A stretch of 43,438 nt of DNA from an uncultured Lachnospiraceae bacterium (GTDB lineage Bacteria; Bacillota_A; Clostridia; Lachnospirales; Lachnospiraceae): the NCBI GenBank assembly GCA_910585355.1, contig CAJUDN010000018.1:1-43438 (forward strand). The letters are read 5' to 3'. Below are positions 25,665 through 32,371 of this stretch, piece after piece. Below the pieces are notes generated by a model. That model did not search any database and was not told where the DNA came from. It worked only from the letters and a program-made list of their open reading frames with translations. The position numbers were made by a program, and so were the translations under genes. Position 1 is the stretch's first letter; each line of letters opens with the position of its first letter.

Positions 25665-26396
25665 ATGAGCGTTATTTCAATGAAACAGCTTCTGGAAGCC
25701 GGCGTACATTTTGGACACCAGACAAGAAGATGGAACCCCAAGATGGCTCCATACATCTACACAGAGAGAAATGGTATTTACATTATTGATCTTCAGAAAT
25801 CTGTGGGAAAAGTTGACGAGGCTTACAAAGCAATCGCTGATATCGCTGCTGAGGGCGGCACAATTCTTTTCGTAGGAACCAAGAAGCAGGCTCAGGATGC
25901 CATCAAAACTGAGGCAGAACGCTGCGGCATGTACTATGTAAATGAGAGATGGCTGGGCGGTATGCTCACAAACTTTAAGACTATTCAGTCCAGAGTTGCA
26001 AGATTAAAGGCGATTGAGAAGATGTCGGAGGACGGAACTTTTGATGTTCTTCCGAAGAAGGAAGTTATCGCTCTTAAGAAAGAGTGGGAGAAGCTGGAGA
26101 AGAACCTTGGCGGTATCAAGGAGATGAAGAAGATTCCGGATGCTATCTTCGTTGTAGATCCCAAGAAGGAAAGAATCTGCGTACAGGAAGCCCACACTCT
26201 TGGTATTCCGCTGATCGGTATTGCTGATACAAACTGCGATCCGGAAGAGCTGGATTATGTTATCCCGGGTAATGATGATGCAATCAGAGCCGTTAAACTG
26301 ATCGTTTCCAAGATGGCTGACGCGGTGATTGAGGCAAATCAGGGTGAAGCGGAAGCAGTTGAAGAGGTTATTCCGGAAGAGGATGTTGAAGCTTAG
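25665..26396 (+). CDS. rpsB: 30S ribosomal protein S2
   Basis: A 243-aa ribosomal protein of the small-subunit head/body junction. The N-terminal signature MKQLLEAGVHFGHQTRRWNPKM and the second signature region IPDAIFVVDPKKERICVQEAHTLGIPLIGIADTNCDPE are clear. An acidic tail (EAEAVEEVIPEEDVEA) ends the protein. The frame is open from 25584, but ATG 25665 with TGGAGGAAAAG upstream gives the normal start. tsf follows after 52 bases, the standard pairing. Codon use is strongly biased compared with neighbouring accessory genes, as expected for a highly expressed gene. Confidence 0.98.
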   Translation: MSVISMKQLLEAGVHFGHQTRRWNPKMAPYIYTERNGIYIIDLQKSVGKVDEAYKAIADIAAEGGTILFVGTKKQAQDAIKTEAERCGMYYVNERWLGGMLTNFKTIQSRVARLKAIEKMSEDGTFDVLPKKEVIALKKEWEKLEKNLGGIKEMKKIPDAIFVVDPKKERICVQEAHTLGIPLIGIADTNCDPEELDYVIPGNDDAIRAVKLIVSKMADAVIEANQGEAEAVEEVIPEEDVEA

Positions 26397-26448
26397 GATC
26401 CGGTAACTTATATACAGATTTGATTTTCATAAATCGGAGGAAACAAAC

Positions 26449-27390
26449 ATGGCAGCAGTAACAGCCGCAATGGTAAAAGAATTAAGAGAAATGACCGGCG
26501 CCGGAATGATGGACTGTAAGAAGGCTCTTGCAGCTACAGAAGGCGATATGGATAAGGCAGTTGAGTTTTTGCGTGAAAAAGGACTTGCTGGCGCAGCGAA
26601 AAAGGCTGGTCGTATTGCAGCAGAGGGTATTATCGTAACTGCTTTGACAGAAGATGAAAAGAAGGCAGTTGTTGTAGAGGTAAATGCTGAGACTGATTTC
26701 GTTGCCAAGAATGAAAAGTTCCAGACTTACGCAGCAGATGTGGCAGCGCAGGCTCTCACAACAGAGGCCGGTGATATGGATGCGTTTATGGCTGAGACAT
26801 GGGCTAAGGACACTACGTTGACAGTAAAAGAGGCCCTGTCTTCTCAGATTTCCATTATTGGTGAGAACATGAACATTCGCCGTTTTGAGCAGGTGAAGGA
26901 GGAGAATGGTTTTGTTGCTTCCTATATTCATGCTGGCGGCAGAATCGGTGTTCTTGTTGATGTGGAGACGGATGTTATCAATGATGCAGTAAAAGAGATG
27001 GCTAAGAACGTGGCTATGCAGTGTGCTGCTTTAAAGCCTCAGTATACCTGCCGTGATGAGGTAAGCGCTGAATTTATTGAGCATGAAAAGGGTATCCTGA
27101 TGGCTCAGATTATGAACGATCCGAAGGAAGCCTCCAAGCCGGAGAAGGTAATTCAGGGAATGATTCAGGGACGTATTAATAAAGAGATGAAAGAGATTTG
27201 TCTGCTTGATCAGGTTTATGTAAAGGCTGAAGATGGCAAGCAGTCTGTATCCCAGTATGTTGCTGAGGTTGCCAAGGCAAACAACGCAAAGATTGCAATT
27301 AAGAAGTTCGTTCGCTTTGAGACAGGCGAGGGGATGGAAAAGAAGAATGAAGACTTTGCAGCTGAGGTTGCAAAGCAGATGGGAATGTAA
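26449..27390 (+). CDS. tsf: translation elongation factor Ts
   Basis: A 313-aa nucleotide exchange factor for EF-Tu. The N-terminal UBA-like domain has VKELREMTGAGMMDCKKALAATEGDMDKAVEFLREKG, including the EF-Ts signature. The motif EVNAETDFVAKNEKF and a second core repeat with GGRIGVLVDVETD follow. The tail EDFAAEVAKQMGM is typical. ATG 26449 follows CGGAGGAAAC. A strong terminator lies 24 bases after the stop, so pyrH and frr, which often follow tsf in related genomes, are not part of this transcript. Confidence 0.98.
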   Translation: MAAVTAAMVKELREMTGAGMMDCKKALAATEGDMDKAVEFLREKGLAGAAKKAGRIAAEGIIVTALTEDEKKAVVVEVNAETDFVAKNEKFQTYAADVAAQALTTEAGDMDAFMAETWAKDTTLTVKEALSSQISIIGENMNIRRFEQVKEENGFVASYIHAGGRIGVLVDVETDVINDAVKEMAKNVAMQCAALKPQYTCRDEVSAEFIEHEKGILMAQIMNDPKEASKPEKVIQGMIQGRINKEMKEICLLDQVYVKAEDGKQSVSQYVAEVAKANNAKIAIKKFVRFETGEGMEKKNEDFAAEVAKQMGM

Positions 27391-27413
27391 GCCCGAATTT
27401 CATAATGATGTTA

Positions 27414-27449
27414 AAAACGCTGGAAACCGCAGGATTCCAGCGTTTTTTG
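27414..27449 (+). terminator. rho-independent terminator after tsf
   Basis: A perfect 12-bp stem (27414-27425 with 27435-27446), a nine-base loop and a run of six T within and after the 3' arm. Confidence 0.93.
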
Positions 27450-27568
27450 ACGCTTTGGGATGTTGAGACGGAGGGAAAGAAAACAGTCTGTTTTGAAGAA
27501 AAGTTGGAAAAAATGATAATTATATATACATACGAATATAAATTATTTGATATAGGAGTAATTTGTTA

Positions 27569-27655
27569 TGAAACAGTATGCCGTAGATGCTTTTACGCAC
27601 AAGGTTTTTGCAGGAAATTCCGCTGCTGTCTGTGTGATTGGCGGCTGGGCGTTAC
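27569..27655 (+). pseudogene. PhzF-family protein, N-terminal fragment only
   Basis: ATG 27569 with an AGGAG site nine bases upstream opens MKQYAVDAFTHKVFAGNSAAVCV, the unmistakable N-terminus of PhzF/YddE-family isomerase-like proteins. Family similarity stops after about 27 codons, where the sequence changes into recombinase remnant. The intact family has about 260-300 residues, so this is a disrupted start fragment. The reading frame runs on for a few dozen junk codons. Confidence 0.8.
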
Positions 27656-28405
27656 CCCTTTGGAAGCATACCTTATATCTTCTGGATGGAGAAGCCCTAC
27701 GCCATCGCAAAATACCTCATGGATAAAGAATATCCCGACGCCCATGGGGAAGGAGATATGGCGGCACAGGATGGTGGAGGACATACTTTCCAACGAGAAA
27801 TACAAAGGCGTCGCCCACCTGCAGAAGTGCTACACGGTTTACTTCCTTTCCAAGAAGCGTATGGCGAACGAGGGGGAGGTGCCGCAGTATTATGTGGAGG
27901 GCAGCCACGACGCCATCATCAAGCCTGCCGAGTGGCAGCTCGTCCAGACGGAGATACAAAAGAACGCGGGGCGGAGCCATAACTGCTGCGGTATGTTTTC
28001 CGCAAAGCTGAAATGCGGCGACTGCGGGGAATACTTCGGTTCCAAGGTATGGTATTCTAACAGCAAGTACAAGCAGATGGTCTGGCAGTGCAACGCCAAG
28101 TTCAAGGGGGGAGCAGGTGCGCTACGCCCCACTTGTACGAGCAGCGGGTAAAGGAGATATTCCTTGAGGCCCTCGACATCCTGATGGAAGGCCGGGAGAT
28201 GGTCATAGCGGACTGCAGGGCGGTCATTCGACCAAGAGGCAACAGAAGTACGCGGGGTACGCAGACCGTCACGCCGCCCTGGAGAGCTGGATGGACGGCT
28301 TGAAAAAGGAGTGGGAGGGGAATTCAGCAAGACCTTTTCAGCGGCTTCCTTTCGGGGCTTGAGGAAGTGCGGGAGCTGTCGGCGGAATTCAGCACGGAGA
28401 TTTGA
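27652..28405 (+). pseudogene. decayed large serine recombinase (C-terminal part)
   Basis: Pieces of a serine site-specific recombinase lie in several frames. First, YIFWMEKPYAIAKYLMDKEYP. After a one-base shift near 27730 comes IPTPMGKEIWRHRMVEDILSNEKYKG, the recombinase-domain end, then EGEVPQYYVEGSHDAII and the zinc beta-ribbon SAKLKCGDCGEYFGSKVW with QCNAKFKGG. After a further shift near 28120 comes the coiled-coil region FLEALDILMEGREMVIADCRAVI. After another, a C-terminus ending FLSGLEEVRELSAEFSTEI at 28405. The catalytic N-terminal resolvase domain is absent. At least three frameshifts make it non-functional. It is likely the remnant of an integrated element. Confidence 0.85.
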
Positions 28406-28406
28406 A

Positions 28407-28455
28407 AGCGGCGGGCAGGTTCCGGGGAGACCCGGATATCCTGCCCGCTGTTTTT
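28407..28455 (+). terminator. terminator after the recombinase remnant
   Basis: GCGGGCAGG pairs with CCTGCCCGC around an inner CCGGGG/CCCGG-type loop and is followed by TGTTTTT. It was probably the terminator of the original mobile element gene. Confidence 0.75.
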
Positions 28456-28474
28456 ATGCTGACATTTTTGCATC

Positions 28475-28502
28475 TATGGACAATTTATGAAAAATGTCCA
28501 TA
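28475..28502. promoter_or_regulatory. palindromic operator upstream of the TetR gene
   Basis: TATGGACA (28475-28482) and TGTCCATA (28495-28502) form a perfect 8-base inverted repeat with a 12-base AT-rich spacer, about 100 bases before the TetR start. It is a plausible autoregulatory site; the assignment is inferred from position and symmetry. Confidence 0.6.
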
Positions 28503-28605
28503 AATGAACAAAAACTGATTATTGAAGATTGATTTTTCTGCATGCCGCTGATAGAGTATAAGCAGATGGACATCTGTATATGAATATTCAACTGGAGTAA
28601 TATGA

Positions 28606-29196
28606 ATGAAAATAGATTTATCAGGCAAGACAGGCAGATTTGCGAGGCGGACGCTGTCAGACTTTTCGGGGAAAATGATCTTACTGCTCATGGATATGCC
28701 ATTAGAAGAAATATCTGTTCAGAAGATCTGTGATATATGTAATTATCCCAGATCAACCTTTTACAATTATTTTGATGATATTTATGATCTGATGGATTAT
28801 TGCTGGATTGTAATTGTAAAAGATATGAACTTGGAACAATATATGAAAATTCCGGCAGAAGACAGGACGAAAGAGATATTTTTAATGTTATATGATTATC
28901 TTGACGGTTACAGGCCACAGATTCATAAGATTTTATCGAAGAATAGCCTGAATGGAAGATGTATGTCGTCCCTCCGTCTTTTTATGAGGGAGCAGATAAA
29001 GGATATTGTAAGCAGATGTCCTTATACTAAGGATTTTCCATTGCGCGAAGATGTCATGGTTGATTATTATGCAGTAACGATTGAAATGCTTTTAGAGAAA
29101 TGCTTCCTGGAGAAAATTCCGCTAAATAAGGAAGATGCAGTGCAGTCTCTCGGATTTTTGCTCGGCACAATAGAAAAAGAGGCTCATAGAAAGTGA
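28606..29196 (+). CDS. TetR/AcrR-family transcriptional regulator
   Basis: A 196-aa regulator. The N-terminal helix-turn-helix is MPLEEISVQKICDICNYPRSTFYNYFDDIYDLMDYCW (about 29-68), the typical TetR recognition helix with FYNYF. The remaining 130 residues form a helical ligand domain without recognisable pocket motifs. ATG 28606 lies about nine bases after TGGAG; an overlapping ATG at 28602 is in another frame. Its stop overlaps the GTG of the next gene (GTGA), so regulator, EFR1 remnant and SDR form one operon, which it probably controls through the palindrome at 28475. Confidence 0.88.
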   Translation: MKIDLSGKTGRFARRTLSDFSGKMILLLMDMPLEEISVQKICDICNYPRSTFYNYFDDIYDLMDYCWIVIVKDMNLEQYMKIPAEDRTKEIFLMLYDYLDGYRPQIHKILSKNSLNGRCMSSLRLFMREQIKDIVSRCPYTKDFPLREDVMVDYYAVTIEMLLEKCFLEKIPLNKEDAVQSLGFLLGTIEKEAHRK

Positions 29197-29667
29197 TTTT
29201 GTATTTCAGCGCTACAGGCAATGGGAAATATATTGCTGAACAGATTGCGGCGGCAACAGATGAAAAGTGTATTTCTATTATAGACTGTATCCGTGGAGAT
29301 AAATATTCTTTTGGTAATGAAAAAATCGTGGGAATTGTGACAGGAAAAGGGCGATTTTATTAACAGGAGGCTGCCCAAGCTGATAGCCGGGTTGCCATCT
29401 GCATATATGTATGCTGCAGGGCGGAAGACGAAGAAGCTGTCTGCAGATAAAGATTTATGTATTGGGTGTGGATTATGTGCGGAGAAATGTCCGGTGGAAG
29501 CCATTCAGATGGAAAATAACCGGCCGGTTTGGAAGCTTGAAAAATGTGAAATGTGTCTGGACGGAGCACTGGGATGCCTGCACAGGTGCCCAAAGTTTGC
29601 AATCAGTTATGGGAATGGAAAAACAAACAGGTATGGGCAGTACAGAAATCCTTACACTCAGATATAG
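29193..29667 (+). pseudogene. EFR1-family ferrodoxin with internal deletion
   Basis: GTG 29193 begins VILYFSATGNGKYIAEQIAAATDEKCISIIDCIRG, the flavodoxin-like N-terminus of EFR1 proteins, and stops at 29362. From about 29341 a different frame gives FINRRLPKLIAG and then a ferredoxin C-terminus with cysteine motifs CIGCGLCAEKCP and CEMCLDGALGCLHRCP, ending GQYRNPYTQI at 29667. Roughly 100-150 residues of the flavodoxin core are missing and the two ends are out of frame. The normal second motif in this family is CxxCLGCLHRCP, so the DGA insertion here is also odd. The gene cannot make the intact iron-sulfur flavoprotein, though an internal start (ATG 29392) could express the 2x[4Fe-4S] part. 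Confidence 0.82.
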
Positions 29668-29678
29668 GAGGACATATA

Positions 29679-30443
29679 ATGGCAGATTTAGCGGTAATTA
29701 CAGGGGCATCGTCAGGCCTTGGCGTTAAATTTTTAGAGGCAGTAATCCATCGTTATCCACAACTGGATGAATACTGGATCATAGCAAGAAGAAAAGAAAG
29801 ATTAGAAAAATTAGCAGGAGCTCACAAAGATAAAAAGATTGTTCCAATAGAAGCGGATTTAGGCGATGAAAAATCATATGATAAGATATCAGAAAGACTG
29901 GAAAAGGATAAACCGCATGTAAAAGTATTGATCAATAATGCGGGATATGTGAAATCGGGTATGTTTTCTGATATGAGACAGGAAGATATCCTGAGCATGA
30001 TTTCAGTCAATGTCAAGGGAATGACGATGATTCAAAAAACATTTCTTCCATATATGAAGAACGGCAGTTTTACTGTTATTACCTGTTCCGTATCTTCCTT
30101 TGTACCGGTTCCCTGTCAAACGGTTTACAGCGCTGCCAAAAAATACATTTATTATTTTGGGAAAGCGCTCCGAGAAGAATTATTGGAAAAAGAAATCAAT
30201 GTTCTTCTTCTATGTCCGGGAAATATGGATACTGAAATGAATCCAAAAGGTCAGGAAGGCCAGGGGCGGAAAATTAACAGCCTTCCATTTTTGGATATGG
30301 ATATACTTACAGCGAGAGCATTGGAAAAGGCGGAGAAAGGAAAAGGTGTATATACTCCGGGGACATTTTATAAAGTTTATAGAGTTGTCAGCAGGATTTT
30401 TCCTTCATCATGGCTGATGAAGATAGCTAAAACGTTTTACTAA
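29679..30443 (+). CDS. short-chain dehydrogenase/reductase
   Basis: A 254-aa classical SDR oxidoreductase. The cofactor loop is TGASSGLG (residues 8-15), the structural motif is NNAGY, and the catalytic set is Ser in TCSVSSF with YSAAKKY (Tyr and Lys of YxxxK). Asp in EADLGD fits the adenine-contact position. The frame is open 42 codons upstream because it overlaps the EFR1 remnant in another frame, but ATG 29679 with ATAGGAGG seven bases before it is the clear start. It is the last gene of the TetR operon. The substrate is unknown. Confidence 0.93.
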   Translation: MADLAVITGASSGLGVKFLEAVIHRYPQLDEYWIIARRKERLEKLAGAHKDKKIVPIEADLGDEKSYDKISERLEKDKPHVKVLINNAGYVKSGMFSDMRQEDILSMISVNVKGMTMIQKTFLPYMKNGSFTVITCSVSSFVPVPCQTVYSAAKKYIYYFGKALREELLEKEINVLLLCPGNMDTEMNPKGQEGQGRKINSLPFLDMDILTARALEKAEKGKGVYTPGTFYKVYRVVSRIFPSSWLMKIAKTFY

Positions 30444-30522
30444 AGGAATTGATAAATTCCGTTTGTTTATACGAAAAAGTAGAATTTGGGAACAAGGATG
30501 ATAAGTTTCATCTCTTGGGTGC

Positions 30523-30569
30523 AAAAAATAACGATAGCCTCTCTGAAAAATGGGTTATCGTTATTTTTT
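30523..30569. terminator. bidirectional terminator hairpin
   Basis: A perfect 14-bp AT-rich stem (30523-30536 with 30556-30569) with A and T runs on either side can terminate the SDR transcript rightwards. It may also serve the PNPOx gene leftwards, although two other small hairpins lie nearer to that gene. Confidence 0.7.
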
Positions 30570-30700
30570 ACCCTTCGAAAAATTAAAAAGGCGGTAATTC
30601 CAAATAATAAAACGATAGCCGCCTATGCCTGGGTGCATCTGCCTTTCCAAAAAGTGTTTCTTTTAGGGCGTTTGGGGCGAATGTAAAAACGATAGCGCCC
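30530..30700. repeat. three spaced AACGATAGC motifs in hairpins
   Basis: AACGATAGC occurs at 30530, 30611 and 30688, spaced 81 and 77 bases. Copies two and three each sit in the 3' part of a hairpin closed by AGGCGG/CCGCCT (30589-30594 with 30619-30624) and GGGCG/CGCCC (30666-30670 with 30696-30700). The stem sequences differ while the motif stays constant. No gene lies in this stretch between the SDR and the PNPOx gene. Confidence 0.5.
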
Positions 30701-30734
30701 ATTCAAAGATTGTATCAATCTCAACACACTGAAA

Positions 30735-31130
30735 TTACAATTCTTTTTTGTTATCAGAGCCCGGAGTAGTGACAATTACTTTTTCAGGGATTATGATAAG
30801 GGCTCCCTTTGCTGTTGCGGCGCCGTTGAACATTTTTTCTACCATGGCTTTGAAGGCATCGACAACAGGGCCCTCGGTCACGTATTCAGCCTTGCCTTTG
30901 ATCTGGTATCCTTCCAGATTTTTTGCATCATATGCGGAAATGGCAATCCTGCCGTCATTTGCTGTGATATTTTTTAATGTAGCCGCAAGAAAAACATCTC
31001 CCACAAGAAGTCTTCCGTCTTCGGTAACATCCTTAAAAGCGACCGGAACCACATTGGGCTCATTGTCGAGGCAGGTGGCTAAATCCCACATATTCTCTTT
31101 CAGCAGTTTTGTTACATTTTCATTCAGCAT
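30735..31130 (-). CDS. pyridoxamine 5'-phosphate oxidase-family flavin-binding protein
   Basis: A 131-aa split-barrel protein that likely binds FMN or F420-like flavin. Visible features are ATCLDNEPNVVPVAFKDVTEDGRLLVGDVFLAATLKNI and IAISAYDAKNLEGYQIKGKAEYV, the core strands of the family. The minus-strand ATG at 31130 has a strong GAGGAGGAAAA site. It is too short and lacks the motifs of true PdxH, so a general flavin reductase or stress role is likelier. It is divergent from the HxlR regulator at 31606, which may control it. Confidence 0.9.
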   Translation of the reverse strand: MLNENVTKLLKENMWDLATCLDNEPNVVPVAFKDVTEDGRLLVGDVFLAATLKNITANDGRIAISAYDAKNLEGYQIKGKAEYVTEGPVVDAFKAMVEKMFNGAATAKGALIIIPEKVIVTTPGSDNKKEL

Positions 31131-31605
31131 AATTTTTCCTCCTCAAAAAATAATGTTCGTTTAATGACCTTATTATAGAGAGAAGACTTATAAAGAACAA
31201 GATATTAAGAAATTTATTATAAGCTATTAAATTCCATAGTAACTTGTAAAAAGATAGGAAAAGCCATATAATGAGGGCGAAGCAAGGCAGGCCGATTGCC
31301 CGAAAGATGGATGAATAAAAGATTGAGCGCGCCTTAAAATTAACAGTTTCTTGTCAATATGCCGAAAACTTACAAAAATAGTGTTCCATCCGACCAGTAA
31401 TCGCACTGTCAGTATCGAATATTTTGTCAGCCTGCAAGGCGGAGGAAGGAGGCGATACGGTGGCATCGTTGACTGACGGTGCTGTGTGCCAGCGGCACAC
31501 GTTTAGCACGGACCAAAGCGGAGTACAGACCAACACGGCAGATGGCAAAATAGGCGGCTAGAAATAAAAAGGCAGACAGAATAAAAAAGAAATGAGGAGG
31601 AGACT
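31131..31605. other. 475-base divergent region with a repeat-like block
   Basis: AT-rich ends carry the divergent promoters. A TTATTATAG-type -10 lies near 31169, and AACTTGTAAAAAG (31232) and AACTTACAAAAAT (31368) are candidate regulator sites. The middle (about 31260-31570) is richer in GC and contains no gene with a ribosome-binding site. Small frames in it, for example on the minus strand at 31354-31548, look like translations of a non-coding dispersed repeat. GTGTGCC-AGC-GGCACAC (31484-31500) is a perfect hairpin within the block. Confidence 0.4.
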
Positions 31606-32001
31606 ATGTATCAGAAAAAAATGGACCAGGATATCCGTTGTCCTCTGGAATACGGACTTGAGATTTTTGGCGGAAAATGGAAGCCCAGGATTATTTGTGT
31701 ACTTAATGAAAAGAAGGTTCTGCGCTATAGCGGAATCAGGAAAGAAATGACCAATATAACGGATGCTGTTCTGGCGGCTGCGTTAAAAGAGCTGATCCGG
31801 GACGATATGGTAGAGAGAAAATCCTATGACGAGGTGCCGCCCAGGGTGGAATACAGCCTGACAGAAAAAGGAATTTCCGTGGTTCCTATTTTGCAGAGTA
31901 TCTGCGCCTGGTCAGGAATCTTCCGCAGAAGCGATGGTGATCATGTGCTGGCCCAGTGCGAGAAATGTGATTATAATGGGGCGGCTGTCAGAGGGGTATG
32001 A
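31606..32001 (+). CDS. HxlR-family winged helix-turn-helix regulator
   Basis: A 131-aa MarR/DUF24-like regulator. The family pattern is CPLEYGLEIFGGKWKPRIICVL followed by LRYSGIRKEMTNITDAVLAAALKELIRDDMVERKSYDEVPPRVEYSLTEKG, where PPRVEYSLTEKG is the wing. Cys12 near the N-terminus is the conserved redox-sensing cysteine position of this family, and CEKCDY at the C-terminus adds a CxxC. ATG 31606 follows GAGGAGGAG. It is divergent from the PNPOx-family gene, a common pairing, and may sense electrophiles or redox stress. Confidence 0.92.
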   Translation: MYQKKMDQDIRCPLEYGLEIFGGKWKPRIICVLNEKKVLRYSGIRKEMTNITDAVLAAALKELIRDDMVERKSYDEVPPRVEYSLTEKGISVVPILQSICAWSGIFRRSDGDHVLAQCEKCDYNGAAVRGV

Positions 32002-32371
32002 GAAAAAGAACTGTTTAGGTATGGAGAAAGTGCGCGTTCGGCGGTAAAACATTCGATAAAGGGTGGTCTTCTTAGCATACCCTGAGCCCTGCCTTTAGGC
32101 GCAGGTATGTGTCCGAGCATGGGTTGACTGCACTGCTGAAGAGACTGCATGATTAAGCGGCTTTGGAGGACTGCCGCTGCATGGTGTATGGCTGTGCAGC
32201 GGCAGTTTTTCGTGTGAGAGGAGAGTGCTGCTTCATGGATAGCGTAATCGCCACAATTGCGCGTAATCTGCCAGGTTATACCAGAAACGTAGTTTCTGTA
32301 AGGCACAAAACACATCCATCTGGTCATCATCCCGACGTGCCCGTTTTTGAATAGCTGTCATAGTAATTAAA
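32002..32371. other. 370-base gap with repeat-like sequence after hxlR
   Basis: No gene with supporting signals is present. The part 32040-32160 and the part 32220-32345 resemble filler found beside mobile elements in this group, as far as I can recall. A long minus-strand frame (31971-32330) has no ribosome-binding site and runs into the hxlR gene, so I reject it. The terminator has its own entry. Confidence 0.35.
32170..32212 (+). terminator. rho-independent terminator
   Basis: A perfect 12-bp stem (32170-32181 with 32195-32206), a 13-base loop and TTTTT. It is the first strong terminator downstream of hxlR on the plus strand. Confidence 0.88.

Noticed and set aside
31971..32330. 119-codon minus-strand frame after hxlR
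   Set aside because: It overlaps the hxlR end, lacks a ribosome-binding site and contains a terminator hairpin.
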